A stretch of 64,000 bases of DNA from Stenopsyche tienmushanensis (taxonomy: Eukaryota > Arthropoda > Insecta > Trichoptera > Stenopsychidae), in NCBI GenBank assembly GCA_008973525.1, contig WACJ01000042.1:124001-188000 (forward strand), read 5' to 3'. The notes under the pieces were generated by a model that ran no database searches, had not been told where the DNA came from, and saw nothing but the letters and a program-made list of their open reading frames with translations. Below, piece after piece: positions 1 through 11,199 of this stretch. The translations under genes and the position numbers were made by a program. Positions within the stretch are counted from its first letter, which is position 1. Each line of letters opens with the position of its first letter.

Positions 1-400
1 CGATGGAATTTCCTGGATAGCCGTCTACGTGTTGAAATTGAACGGATAAATTTAGCATCGCAAATTGAAGTTTGCATTTAGGACATGGGGTATTTATAGT
101 GTGCTCGATAAGCAGACCGAGTAAATATTTTAGCGTCGGGTATGTGGGTAAAGGGTTGTTTTAAGCGGGTAGATCGCTAAGTGACCCCTCTGCATGCTAT
201 GAAATTTCTCATTTTTTCTAACTACTTGGGGATGATATCACATTCAGCCAATGTACACCGCTTTTCCATTTACCGCCTCGAATATTCCAGTGAAATTTAA
301 AGCTACGCTCAAACGCATGGGATCGTTCTTCTTTCGGATCATATTTGGCCAGACGGATGGATAAAGATGGACGGGCGTCGGACAAAAATACTATTCTCTA
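1..400. other. no recognised feature
   Basis: Mixed-composition DNA without a long open frame. I found no copy of it elsewhere in the window and no recognisable coding or RNA signal. Confidence 0.4.
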
Positions 401-404
401 AGTA

Positions 405-535
405 ACTTTGTATTTAGTACGAGAGAGAAAGACCTAGCTGCGAGAAGGACGTCCTCCCGCAGTCAAGGCCAACCGACGACTTCTCCCGACTCCCGCCTCC
501 TGCGCGTCGTAAAAATAGCACATTGCACCTAAATT
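405..535 (-). mobile_element. LTR fragment, family C
   Basis: Read on the minus strand this stretch carries the diagnostic middle of the C LTR. It has a 'gcgcaggaggcggga' run, then the near-palindromic 'gcgggaggacgtcc' block, then a CT-rich 'tctttctctctcg' run. The same order occurs on the plus strand near 51170-51270 and 62790-62860. Both LTR ends are missing, so this is an internal piece of a decayed LTR. Confidence 0.7.
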
Positions 536-1165
536 GAGACGGAAGACGGGGACGTTAAATCGCCCACGCTACAGTAGTTTCCCTGCCACACTCTGTATTT
601 TCAAAATATGTATGACTTTATAATAATTTTCTTTTAATAACTATTAAATTTCCATCATTTCTTGCTCATCGACCATCAAATGATGCCCTCGACATTTGTA
701 TGCATATTCACTGCATGGCTCCCGATGAATACATCCAAATGAGCATTCATCGACTTGTCAATGGAGTAAGCCTCCGTTGAGTCGAAATGCAAATTCACAC
801 AAGCCTCGATTGACTCTAAACACGCTATTAAATTTTCAACAATGTCTACCCCGCACAATAATATGATATGCTGGAACAAAGACTCCTAATCGATATTTGC
901 GTGGCGTGACTAAGCGGATGCTGTGGGGTTGGTTGCTTATTTCGTCCTCAATAATGCAGACTATTTAGATATGGCGAAGGCGCACATATTGGACCGACTT
1001 TCTCCAATTTCCTCACCAATTATCCATTAACTTCAGAAACTACTTCTAGCCACGAGCCCAAAGAGAGGAGCTAACCAGGCACAAACATTTCACTCCGAAC
1101 CCCAAGCTAAATAGTTAAATTTTAGATTTAAAATCATTCAGGGATGATAACTTTAAAAATACTTG
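536..1165. other. no recognised feature
   Basis: AT-rich DNA with no repeat match that I could find. A 67-codon minus-strand frame at 676-879 has no recognisable similarity and is not called as a gene. Confidence 0.4.
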
Positions 1166-1345
1166 CAGATTTAATCCGCTGATTAGCAATCACGCATATA
1201 TGCGTTCGAACTCCTCAGAATCGTACATCTATGGCAAGATCATGCTATAAAGATAGCCCTACACGTCTAAATATTACAAAACACACATAAGTATTGTTTG
1301 TTTACGCGAAGAAATAAACGAATATTGTGTGCTATCAACAGTGTT
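1166..1345 (+). repeat. dispersed repeat K, copy 1
   Basis: Aligns with 7845-8045. Shared features in order are a 'ttaatccgctgattagcaat' type start, a 'gcgcatatgtgcg' type block, 'cgtacatc(t/g)atgg', 'aagatcatg(c/t)t', and 'ccctacacgt(c/t)taaatatt' followed by an AATAAA-like stretch. A third, shorter match starts at 46187. The start resembles TTAACCC in the other copies. That would suit insertion at TTAA, but no matching opposite end was found. Family identity is unknown. Confidence 0.55.
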
Positions 1346-1534
1346 AGGGTTCATTTATTGATATACAGACTTGATTCACGTTGCGCGGTCCTGACACAAA
1401 AGTGAATTTGCATAGACAACATATCATAGCATCTATATTTAAGTCAATTTAAAATTAACTCACTAATCAAAGAGTAAAATAAAATAAGAATATTTAACCT
1501 CTTGAACTTCAACATCCAGATACATTGGACATTT

Positions 1535-1640
1535 TTCTTATTTTGCTTGCACCACCATTGCACCAGCAGTAAGCCTATTTTATTATATATTACACAACAC
1601 AAAGCATGTTTTTAAATCTTTCCTCCTTTTTTGTTGCGAA
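1535..1640 (+). repeat. dispersed repeat F, copy 1
   Basis: Contains 'cctattttattatatattac' followed by a short 'acacaacacaa' stretch. The same core is found at 50890-50925 and 54556-54590 on this strand and at 49528-49556 on the other. The element is unnamed, with no coding potential and no boundaries visible. Confidence 0.6.
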
Positions 1641-2972
1641 ATTTTGGATTGAATCAATGAGTATAAATGAACATCATCAATGAACGCCTAACATTGACAT
1701 CGTTTTGATATCGTCTGTCGTTTGTACTTCCGTAGGAATCCTCAAGAAAAATATGTTCACAACTTGTTACAAAGTGGAGACAAAATTATATACAGTATTA
1801 TTAATAATCTCAATGTTTTCCATTTCCATGTTGTAAATTCACATTCCGGCATTTAATTCCATCGAATAGAATTTTTACATCTGAATAATTTTTCAGTGCT
1901 TCAATTTGTAACAAGCATACTGAATATCCTTAGAGACCGAAAGGACATTTCGCCTGTTTGCTCAATTTCTACATTACTACGCTTTTCATACGAGACATTC
2001 ATACCTAAATATTTATTATATTATACTAACACAAAAGCATTTCAAATTCGCGTATCAAAATTGCATACATCAGTGCATTGCAACAATTTTAATATTCGAC
2101 TCATATTAATTCAAAATCTCTCACGAGCTTTGAATTTTTCCCGGAAAGCATGCTAAAGTTATGCTTGTTTATAAATGCTCCAGAATATGTTAAGAATTTT
2201 CATTTTGCGTTTATTTTTATTGTGATTCGACGAAAAATTTTCGTATTTTTCACAAAACAATTTCGAGAATTCTCGACCCTAAATCAAAAACAGTGCTATG
2301 CCAAACCACAAGCATTGCATAAACACCAGCTTAATATAAGCATGGTTTTTTTTCCTCCAAGTATATACGAGCTTGGGTTTACTCCTCTTGTGAGGGTCAG
2401 TTGGTAGCTTTTGCTATTTTATTCGGAAGCTGACCAGCTCCAAATAAAGTTCAAGTTTCTAAAGAGAAAATGAAATTGCATCACGATTTCAACCTCCTCA
2501 ACAATAGCAATCCCTGGAGTGGACGTGAGGTTATTAGGTTTTTATTAATCTCAGCTGCATTCGAGATATAAATAATTGATCTCATGACAATGAGATATTG
2601 GGGAATAACTCATAAATTGGCGCGAATTTTAAAACACAAATGACTTATCAAAGTAAATGATAAAAATTAATTGTATGTCTGTCTGTTCACTATATATCAT
2701 AGACAACCCTGAAGGGAAAGAGGGATTAAAAAAGGAAATCCATTATAATTTTAACGACCGCGCAGTGTAAGCTAAGCTTCTATATAAATAAATGAACCTT
2801 AACACTATTGATATTGTCGTGTCCTATAACAACATTATACATATAATCAATTTTGTTATCAGACCGAGTTTTATGTATATAATATATAATTTTATATAGA
2901 AACATTTACTGATAAAACTCCTTTCTGCTGAGACACGGACTAAAACTCGCAAAATTCCCGATTTCCCGACAA
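1641..2972. other. AT-rich DNA, no recognised gene
   Basis: Two short overlapping plus-strand open frames (1896-2156 and 2150-2407) lie here. Their predicted proteins show no recognisable motif, and their composition matches the surrounding AT-rich DNA, so I treat them as chance frames. Confidence 0.45.
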
Positions 2973-3289
2973 ATTATTTATTTTCGTCGCTGCAGGTGAA
3001 TACGTATATATTATAATACTTTGATGTGATTCATAATTATATTACGCAGCAGTACAAAAATTTTGAAGCCCGTATCTATTATATTTCATGTCGATATTCC
3101 CATTATTAGAGTCGATGTGTAGTAAATACATCACCGGTAGGGAAAGGTTAATATAACAATTTGATATGTACTGTATATATGTATACATAGATTATACAAT
3201 TACTTAGGCGTCGACTAAGCTTGCCAATCAGTAGTAATGACACTGTTTCTAAGCGTCCAGATTTCGGCGGGAATGTCTCGATTTAGTAG
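2973..3289 (+). repeat. dispersed repeat I, copy 1
   Basis: This 317-bp segment matches the reverse complement of 45005-45330 along its whole length at roughly 80 percent by eye. Shared landmarks in order: 'tttcgtcgctgcag', a 'gatgtgattcataattatat' block, 'gagtcgatgtgtagtaaata', 'catcaccggtagggaaa', and 'ccagatttcggcggga'. It is non-coding and no terminal inverted repeat is obvious. It probably belongs to a moderately old non-autonomous element. Confidence 0.75.
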
Positions 3290-4237
3290 CCTTCATCGTT
3301 CTGGTGAGATAAAAATTTCAATCCCGAATTTTTGGGGTTTTCGTTTATTAATCTCGGGATTCATGAGCAACTAAAACTGTCCGGGATCCCAGGATTCCTG
3401 AATAAGAAATGTTCAAATCCGCAAATTATCAATATGTATGTTAGTGGCTTTGTTTGAACATATTTGCGCGGTAATAGAATATTTCGCGCATTAAGATATC
3501 CGACAAATAAGCTACTTTTCTACGGTAATTCAAAATATTAAATTTATTCTAGGCAGTCCATTAAATCTATCAATCAATGCTTAGAGTTTATTATTGAAAC
3601 GGCTGTTGGCGATTGAAACCTTCGATTGAGCTATTTCATTTCGTTGCTCAATTGGCACTACACAAAGCGTGGAAGGAATTGATTTCGCCGTTGTTCGGCA
3701 ATTTTCAAATACATTTCAGACCGAAATAGAATGTTAAAATTAAAAACGAATTCCGGCCGATCAGATTCGAAGAAAACTCGGCACAACAAATAGAAAGGTT
3801 TCGATTGTTCGAAATTGAAAAGTTTGTTCATATTTACGGTACGCTTTGCAGGCGGCGGGGTTCTGTATTGAAGGCTTTTTCGACGATTCAAATGTACGTC
3901 ATATTAGGGATACGTTAGTGTTCGACAGAAGGAAAAAACCGTTTTATTGGTACGCAAGATTAGGCAAGCAAAATGGAAATGCTGGTAGGGAATGAAAAAG
4001 ATACTTGAGTTCGTTCTGAAGTTATATTAAAAGAAGGAAACGACTCAAGAGTAGAGTTACAAAGAATAAATACGCTGACTATATCGAGCCCGTCTCTCCT
4101 TAAATAAATAACATTTCTTGAATAAATACTGGAGGACTCCTCATGTGTACGCTCTGATTTGTGTACTATCTGGTTATAAATTTAAGTGATTTTTATGTTT
4201 TATAAAATACTATATTTATGATGAAAATTCCTATATA
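3290..4237. other. no recognised feature
   Basis: Single-copy within the window as far as I can see. A 77-codon minus-strand frame at 3658-3891 is not recognisable and is not called. Confidence 0.4.
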
Positions 4238-4756
4238 CGCTTAAAACTTTTTTTGTGTGGTAGATGTGTTCCGCGGAAAATCGCGCAAAAAAAGCTAAAA
4301 CAATTAATATTTTTGGTAACATTTTTTGTAATATCTGACATCTCAAATGCCAGACATCCACTAGACAAATATTAATTATTTGAATTACAAACCATCATCT
4401 AGAATAGCTATAACTCTGTAAGTAGTTGGAATTTTAGAAATTCCTTTGGAGAATGTATTTTTAAAAGTCCAAACATTGGAAAAATGCAACAAAAAAACGA
4501 AATAAAGGACGTGATAAACCAGAATAATGGGCGTGGTCGTAATTCGGCGATAGTAGATGCAATATTATTTACAGTCTTAAATTATAATTTTTTTCTTAAT
4601 TTCGTTTAGTATTGATGATTTATTGTCTATTTTATCCAAAATATCTCGATACGTATTCTTTATGAAATAAAAAAATGCTTTAAAAAAAACCGCATAACTT
4701 CGAAATCGCACAAAAAAAATCGCGCAAAAAAAGCCGCACAAAAAGAGATTTAAGCG
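4238..4756 (+). mobile_element. TA-flanked MITE, family A, copy 1
   Basis: A 519-bp non-coding element. The left end reads CGCTTAAAACTTTTTTTGTG. The right end, read inward on the other strand, begins CGCTTAAATCTCTTTTTGTG, so about 17 of 20 positions pair. TA lies directly outside both ends (4236-4237 and 4757-4758), as expected for Tc1/mariner-type insertion. The interior has repeated 'aaaaccgcataacttc' and 'atcgcacaaaaaaa' phrases and a block at 4400-4560 that recurs at 55145-55320. There is no transposase frame, so it would depend on an enzyme supplied elsewhere. Confidence 0.8.
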
Positions 4757-4899
4757 TATTTTACTTGATATGCTTATTATAGGGTCAAACAAATTTGGCG
4801 TATAAATCTTTTTTTTTTTTCGTTTTATCAAGCACATGAATATGATTCAACTTTAACCATAAATAATCATTCAATCTTGATTCGTATCACAACTTCGAA

Positions 4900-4942
4900 G
4901 AAATGTGTGGCCTTAAAAACAATTTTTAAGGCCACACATTTC
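4900..4942. repeat. perfect 20-bp inverted repeat with 3-bp loop
   Basis: Bases 4900-4919 are the exact reverse complement of 4923-4942, separated by only CAA. The arm begins 'gaaatgtgtggcctt'. Pairing stops abruptly outside the arms. It lies between two family A MITEs that face opposite ways. Confidence 0.95.
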
Positions 4943-5290
4943 ATTTTTCTTTTCTTTAAAATTAAAATTCAAATAAATGTGTTTTTATCTCTATTGTAAC
5001 AATCTAAAATATACAAACAATTGATGCCAATATAGTGACATCTCGGGATACATAGGGAATATAACAAAACATAATAACTGTTTTGTATTTTGCAATATAT
5101 TTTTGATCTAAAAAAACGAATGAGAAATGTTAACTTCTAAATTCTTTAAACAAAAAACTAACAACTACTCTGAACTTTTTAGTTTAAAAAAAATCCAACT
5201 TCTTTCATTTTGGCAAAGGCGGCGATTATTCTTTCAATTAGGATTTCTTTTGTGGGCACCTTTGTCGTGTAAATATTTTTTTATGCCCGT
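4943..5290. other. AT-rich DNA, no recognised gene
   Basis: No repeat or coding match was seen. The 73-codon plus-strand frame 5127-5348 runs into the transposase-like tandem repeat on the opposite strand and is considered spurious. Confidence 0.4.
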
Positions 5291-5425
5291 CATTAGACAA
5301 AGAAATCCAGTGGTGTCAGGTCTGGATACCGTGCGACCCATAGAATAGGGCACGTCCATAAACAAAGAAATCCAGTGTTGTAAGATCTGGAGGTCGCGCA
5401 AGCCACATAATAGGATGCGTCCTCA
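5291..5425 (-). repeat. two tandem 65-bp units carrying a transposase-like motif
   Basis: On the minus strand two copies, 65 bp apart, translate as W-V-A-R-Y-P-D-L-T-P-L-D-F-F (5299-5340) and W-L-A-R-P-P-D-L-T-T-L-D-F-F (5364-5405). The phrase PDLTPLDFF with an upstream W-x-A-R is the signature around the third catalytic aspartate of Tc/mariner-like DDE transposases. No flanking transposase could be followed in either direction. It is therefore a short fragment amplified in tandem, related to a more decayed copy at 11664-11735. Confidence 0.6.
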
Positions 5426-5697
5426 AGCAAATAAATTTGAAAATAAATCTATTTCGACAACTATGACACTTAGGAAATAGGACCTATGTGTGAAACCTAA
5501 CAAAAGACCCCTTCCCCAAACAAAAACAACAAAAAATCGGCCAAGTTCAACGAACTAATTAAATCAAATCAAATTAAATTTTCGACCCAGTTTAACGAAC
5601 ACATCAATTATTAATAGATGACGACAAAATAAACATTAAAATTATAATGGAATTTGTCTGTATCCGGTTGAAAGCCATTAGATATGAGATCTTGATA
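5426..5697. other. AT-rich DNA, no recognised gene
   Basis: Nothing recognised beyond simple A-rich runs. Confidence 0.4.
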
Positions 5698-6009
5698 TCG
5701 GATCTTTTTTGTGCGATTTTAAAGTTATGCGGTTTTTTTTAAGCATTTTTTTTATTTCATAAAGAATACGTATCGGTATAGATATTTTGGATAAAATAAA
5801 TATATAGTGTTTTTATTTATGTGAATTTTTTATAAACTTTTTTATGCGACTTTTGGTACATTCTATCACAATGATTTGAAGTTATGCGGCTCTTAAAAAT
5901 AATGGAACCTATCCCTGAGTTTTCTATATAGTTCAAGTCTTTTTTATGCGATTTTTTTATATGCGACTCCCCGTAAAACGTATCTATCGCATAAAAACAG
6001 TCCCAAGTG
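5698..6009 (-). mobile_element. TA-flanked MITE, family A, copy 3 (inverted, shortened)
   Basis: The reverse complement matches the two other A elements. 'ccgcataactttaaaatcgc' and the 'atacgtattctttatgaaat' block correspond to 4650-4720. The far end 'cacttgggactgtttttatg' corresponds to the left end of the 54827 copy. TA lies outside both ends (5696-5697 and 6010-6011). At 312 bp it is internally deleted relative to the 519- and 656-bp copies. Confidence 0.7.
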
Positions 6010-7572
6010 TACTTAAAACCCAGCGTTGTAAAAAAAATCTTAGCATTTAATTTTTCAACCACAAAAAATTAGATTTGTTTAGAAGTTCGATTATAAAAAT
6101 GAAAAGTGAAAATATGTTCCATGTTCTTGAATTGAATGCATATCTTTGTTAATAAAGCTCCATAATTCAACTTGGATTTGAATGTATTCAGTATATAAAT
6201 GGGTATGTAGTTGTAAAAAGCTGCTGCATACATTACGAGCACTTAACACATTTTATATGCAATTGCTAATGATATCTCCTGCATATTAATTACGAAGAAG
6301 AAAATTTAATTGGCTGAAAGCTTGATATTAATTCGAAAATTAAAGTGGCAATCTCTAGGTGCGCGCTTAAATTCCGAGCATTTACGACCCGCTCCGTATA
6401 ATTCGAAATGCCACTATGGTTTGTTCTATTCTGTGTGAACTTTTTTGTCGAGAATCCTCCACCATCCGCACGAATTGCATGCACTTTTTACTCGAGCTTC
6501 CTGCTACTGTTCTTTTGTCCGCAAAGGAAAACCCCCATTTCATGCATTTTGCTTGTGGCTCTAGGGGAGTTGAATTTCCGCGATGCTCACATCCCCGGGC
6601 GAGGGGTGCTCACCCCCACGGCCCGGGTCATGAAAGTAGGGACGGCCGCCAACTGACGCATTTCTTAACTCATACTTTTGCCGTAACGACGTTACGATGC
6701 TCATTCTCGACTCTGTTGCAACACTTTCCGACTTTATGAGGCGCAATGTTGAAGCAAATGAAAGCATGAAATTGCGAAGAGGGGTCTTAACTAACTTCGT
6801 AGGCTCTTAATAATGTACCTCGGATCACACATTTATACCAAACAATTTATGCATAACGGTGCTGCCATCTATTGACGACGCTTTAATTACGACATTGCAT
6901 CATATTTTCTTAATTAATTTCAACATTTTTTTTAATTATCCGTATGTTTTTAAGCAGTCATATAACTAAATATTGCCTAAAAAATCGCATTTGCTAATTA
7001 AATATTTAATTATTTAGGCCATGTGTAAAAAATGTACATAAAACAACTTTTCAGGGCTAGTATGCGTTAATAATCATTCCCAACAAATCTGGGATTTATG
7101 ATCGATTCAGAATTATCTAGATTTCTAGACTCTTATAATTAACATACCAAGAAAATGAATTAATCTCTTTAATCCTTTGATTAGTAAGCTAATTTCTGCA
7201 ACGCACAAAATAAGCGAGTGAGTATTTTTTTTTTCGATTTTTTCCTCTTTTTTATTAAATTATATGTAGAAAAGTAATAAGTTTGAATTATGTTAGAAGA
7301 AATTTTAATTAAAAAAAAACTACTGATTTACAAACAAAAAGTTTTTTCAACTTATTTCGTTGTATTTTTATTTTTTTGTATATATAACCAAACCTATTAT
7401 ATAAATGTGTTTATGTGACTTTCTACCATTTACAAAGATTCAAGCATGATCTAAGAAGATCATGCCTGATGGTTTTAAATCAGATAAGGATAAATTCCGT
7501 TAAAATATTAACGTTTATTACGTTGTAATCTGTCGGTGATATTTGTACGCGCATTTATCTATATAATATTTT
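6010..7572. other. no recognised gene; one higher-complexity block
   Basis: 6280-6660 is richer in GC and in mixed words than its surroundings, and frames on both strands (107 codons or fewer) stay open through it. None of the predicted proteins is recognisable. The remainder is AT-rich and single-copy here. Confidence 0.4.
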
Positions 7573-7800
7573 ACTATGCCTATGTTATTACCGCAAGTGT
7601 GAACAATAAATTGACAAAGTTTTATCACAATCGGATGAACGGTATGGAAGCGCATTAAATACGAACAAACAAACATTGCTTTTTATATATTTAACTATGC
7701 CTATGTTATTTGCGCAATCTTTAAAAATAAGTGGACGAAGTTTTATAGCAATCTGATGAACGGTATGGCAGTACATTACATACGAACAAAGAGAGATTGA
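7573..7800 (-). repeat. tandem repeat G, about two 120-bp units, copy 1
   Basis: The phrase 'actatgcctatgttatt' starts at 7573 and again at 7693. Each unit continues with 'aagttttat(c/a)gcaatc(g/t)gatg', 'aacggtatgg', then 'acatacgaacaaa' or a close variant and a 'tttttatatat' end. The same two-unit arrangement with a period of about 121 occurs at 56672-56890. A minus-strand open frame of 148 codons (7588-8034) runs through G and the adjacent K repeat. It is built from repeat DNA and is not a gene. Confidence 0.75.
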
Positions 7801-7844
7801 TTTTGACGCCATATTGGCGTTCATACTCTTTAAAAGATTATCAG

Positions 7845-8045
7845 CCCGACTTAACCCGTTGATGAGTAATTGCGCATATGTGCGTCCGAAATTGAGTGAC
7901 ACAGAAAGAGCATTAGTGAATCGAAGAATGATATGGGTGTATTGCGCCTCATCATACACACGTACATCGATGGTAAGGTCATGTTGTAAAGCTACCCCTA
8001 CACGTTTAAATATTCTCAAATAAAAGCGATCCATAACGCTTTATT
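7845..8045 (+). repeat. dispersed repeat K, copy 2
   Basis: Starts with 'ttaacccgttgatgag' and ends near an AATAAA-like 'caaataaaagcg'. It aligns with 1166-1345 across most of its length and with 46187-46230 at the start. It directly follows the G tandem repeat. No protein-coding content. Confidence 0.55.
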
Positions 8046-9867
8046 TTCAATGCCATGGGTATATTTCTTATACAATATTAATAAGTTATACGAACGCAAC
8101 GCATCACTTAGCTCATTGCTTAAACATTTTAGACTAAAATCTGAACGAAGTTTGAATGACGACCACATTTAAAAAACCTTAATACATATGTTTCTTGAAT
8201 TTTTTTTAACTTAATTTTGATATTTGATTTGATGTGAAGCGTTTCAAATTTCTCGCAGATGACATAGAGTTGCGGGGATTCACTAAAATATGCACATGCA
8301 TATATTAAATTTCAGGGAAATCCCCAAAACTATTATACAAAGTCGACAATGGTTGAAAGGACTGTATAATATATATTTTTTTAAATATAATTATTTGGTG
8401 ATAATAAAGAATAATTTGGTGCAATTTGTAGCTTAATAGTAAAAGCGTTTCCAATTAATTTAAAAAAATATTCATTTTTTGGCCTCACCCGCACGTGAGG
8501 CCAAGCAGCGCCAGCCTGAACTAATTTAGCTCACTAATAAAATAAATTAATATAATTAGAAATATTATTTTATCACCTCTATAATCCCTATTTGGACATG
8601 TTATAAAACATCACGAAGCAATGTAATTACCTAATACGTATATTAAATACGAAACGTGAGACGCTTCACAATTTAACTTGCGGTCCATTCAAGATATCAA
8701 CCACTCGAATGATTAAATACAGTCTTACATTTCAAAATTATAGCTTAAGTCCCAAAACTGGCAAGTAACAAGTGCGATATATTTATAATGACATGCTAAG
8801 TCTCGTGAGCTCTCCCCGAGGCTTGATTAGTTAGCACCATATAGAATTCATCAGAGGTTTACACCCCTAAAAGCCTTATCCAGTATAGTGTAATTGAAAT
8901 TACATATTCCGGAACAGAAGCAATTTTAAGATTTAATAAGCGAATAAACACTTCTATTTCATGGATCGTAATAAACTATTTTATTACAGTGGAAAATAAT
9001 ATTAAAAAATATGTTTACATATCATAGATCATATTAACCTATCGCGCTGGAGCGAGTTATAATATGACCCCAATTATTTTTTCACAGAATAATATCCAAT
9101 TTAAATGGTATAACTATTGATGCAAAGGTTAATCAATATGTTTTTATTATTAATTTATAAAAAATGCAAACCCTGCGCTGTTGGCTCATATATAATCACA
9201 TAGGGTGAGTAATTCGATTAGGCGCCCTTGCATGAAGCCCATTACTTATGACCCTGACCAAACAATTATTCCGTTTATATTTATCCGAGAAAAAAGCTCA
9301 TGTTCTATTAAGGCTTTATGGAATACAGTTTCGCAGCATGCTCCCATCCCAGCTGGATTCTAATGTAGGACGCCGTTGGGTATTCGGCCAATTTACAGCT
9401 TCCCCCCTGTGATAATTTCGGGATAAGATCTAAATAATCATGGCAAATACAGGAAATGTACAAAATCTATGCCTGCGGGACTCGGACCCCATAAATGAGG
9501 GTGTGAATTCGCTATTTCGGATTTCAAGCACATCCAGCTACCTTAAATTGGGTCGAAAAAATTTCAATTATTAAATTTTATTACAATGAAAAAAATTATC
9601 ATCCCTTATTTCGTACTATCAAATTCGCCCACAATGGATTATTTTTAAAATAATCTGTCTTGTATCATTAGGGTACTGCCGCATATTGTGCGCATCTTAG
9701 CGCATGCGCGTATTTCTCAAACTTTTATCGCAATAGCAACCCCTTTTAAATAATATGCAAGTCATCTTCAACCCCAATCAGTTTTTCAGAATATAAATAT
9801 AAAGTTATATTTGCATCTTCAGCTTCAAAATATCTAAAACAAAACTTTTCCCCATTTATCGACATAT
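8046..9867. other. AT-rich DNA, no recognised gene
   Basis: Scanned on both strands. No repeat match, RNA gene or supported open frame was found. Confidence 0.4.
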
Positions 9868-9935
9868 GTTTAACCCTTAGAATGCTAAAATACGATAAAT
9901 CGTCATTTATTAAACTAGCGAGGACTGCAAACAAC
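9868..9935 (+). repeat. short dispersed repeat L, copy 1
   Basis: Begins 'ttaacccttagaatgctaaa' and contains 'gataaatcgtcattt' and 'cgaggactgc'. It matches 56585-56645, which reads 'ttaaccattagagtgctagg' then 'aattatcgtacattt' and 'cgaggactgc'. It overlaps a 112-codon minus-strand frame (9746-10084) that is not recognisable. Confidence 0.5.
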
Positions 9936-10276
9936 GATCTCCATTGGCTCATTAATAACTCCAAAATGTTCGAATATAAGTAAATTCTGTGAGTCAAGGT
10001 ATCAATGTTTAACCTTGTAGTGAATCTTACTTTTAAGTTAGCGCGATCAAACAAAAGAGATAATGATAGTAAGCGAACTTCCATTTATCAAAATATACTG
10101 TAGCAGCCAAAGTGTTAAACAGGATTGCTGATTCTTTTGATTACAAAAATAAGACTGAAAAGATTTTATTTCTTAATTTCACTATTAATCATGACCTCGG
10201 CATGTCTTCGTTTTATATGATCACTCGCTGTTTTAAATTACTAACGGATTTATGGATTTGAAAAACTGATATTTTT

Positions 10277-10618
10277 TGTCTCATTTTATACAATGTAATT
10301 CAGAGAAGTTACAGTCTACCAAGCTTTCAACGTTGCGGACATTAATACAAATTTTCGAAACCTGAATAATTGTTCATACGGCGTTAAATTAAGATCTACA
10401 AAGCTGCTTTTTTATCTATAGGTAGTTTATGTTAATTATTGTTGAATAAACGTCGTCTATTTTCGATATAAGATGGCTAGGACTTAAATAGACGTGGCTA
10501 AAGTTGTAGCAAAGAAACTTGATGGAAATATTGCAATTTTTTATAATATACATATAATATTAATTTTAGGCAGCTACAACATAGTTTTAGTCTTGTAGGT
10601 ATGAGACATTTATATAAT
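10277..10618 (+). repeat. dispersed repeat H, copy 1
   Basis: Shares with 11200-11535, in the same order: 'acagtctacc', 'tttcaacgttgcgga', 'cctgaataattg(t/a)', 'atctacaaagct', 'tttcgatataag', 'tagacgtggctaaagttgta', and 'caacatagttt(t/c)ag' then 'gacatttatat'. The two copies are direct repeats about 920 bp apart. A third, inverted partial copy lies at 53980-54212. Non-coding, identity unknown. Confidence 0.8.
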
Positions 10619-10930
10619 ACTAGCGAATACCCGGCATGCGTTGCAATGCCACTACTTAAGACATAAAGTGTATGTATTTTCAGTTAGATTTAATTCAGTC
10701 AGACGCATATGCTTTAATGTGGTTGCTTAGCCACACGCGCTGTGAAAGAAAGACAATAGTAAAGATACGCGATGTACTGCTGTGGGGCTGAGAGGTTAGG
10801 ATCCGAAAGCATGCGTGCGCTCTCCCGTCACATCGAAAAGCGACTGTCGACCCGCGTCATCGACTCGCGGCATAGTTGACAAAAGGCTTTTTTATCTTAG
10901 CAAAGCAGATCGAACGCCGGACAGACATGA
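10619..10930 (+). repeat. GC-richer repeat-like segment with CCCGGCATGCGTTGC
   Basis: The segment opens with 'ctagcgaatacccggcatgc' followed by 'gttgcaatgcc' and closes with 'gacagacatgaggcattta' before a TATATA run. From memory, an opening of this kind and a 'gacagacat' plus TATA-rich tail accompany abundant insect repeats. No second copy exists in the window, so the assignment is tentative. Confidence 0.35.
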
Positions 10931-11199
10931 GGCATTTATTTTTATATATACATATTTATAGATTTTTATAGGATTCAATTGAGTGAAGAAGCAAATAAAA
11001 ATGACCCCAAGAAAACAGCAATGCGCTAAAAAAAACCTTTTTATGGAATATGTGAAAACTAAAATAGCCCAATTCTAACTTATGCGCTTTTTCTTCTATT
11101 CTATTCTTCTTAAAAATAGATTCTTCTTCGATGTCAATAGAATGAATGAGAGGCAGCGACTGAAAATTTGCACCCATTCCTTACAAAGCTAAATTTTGT

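Noticed and set aside
7588..8034. 148-codon minus-strand open frame
   Set aside because: Made of the G tandem repeat and the K repeat; the product repeats internally because the DNA does.
7845..8045. K repeat as a piggyBac-type element because it begins TTAACCC
   Set aside because: No matching GGGTTAA end could be found at a reasonable distance in any of the copies.
10619..10930. Helitron end
   Set aside because: The opening word is suggestive, but no CTRR end with an adjacent hairpin was found, and no second copy exists to define borders.
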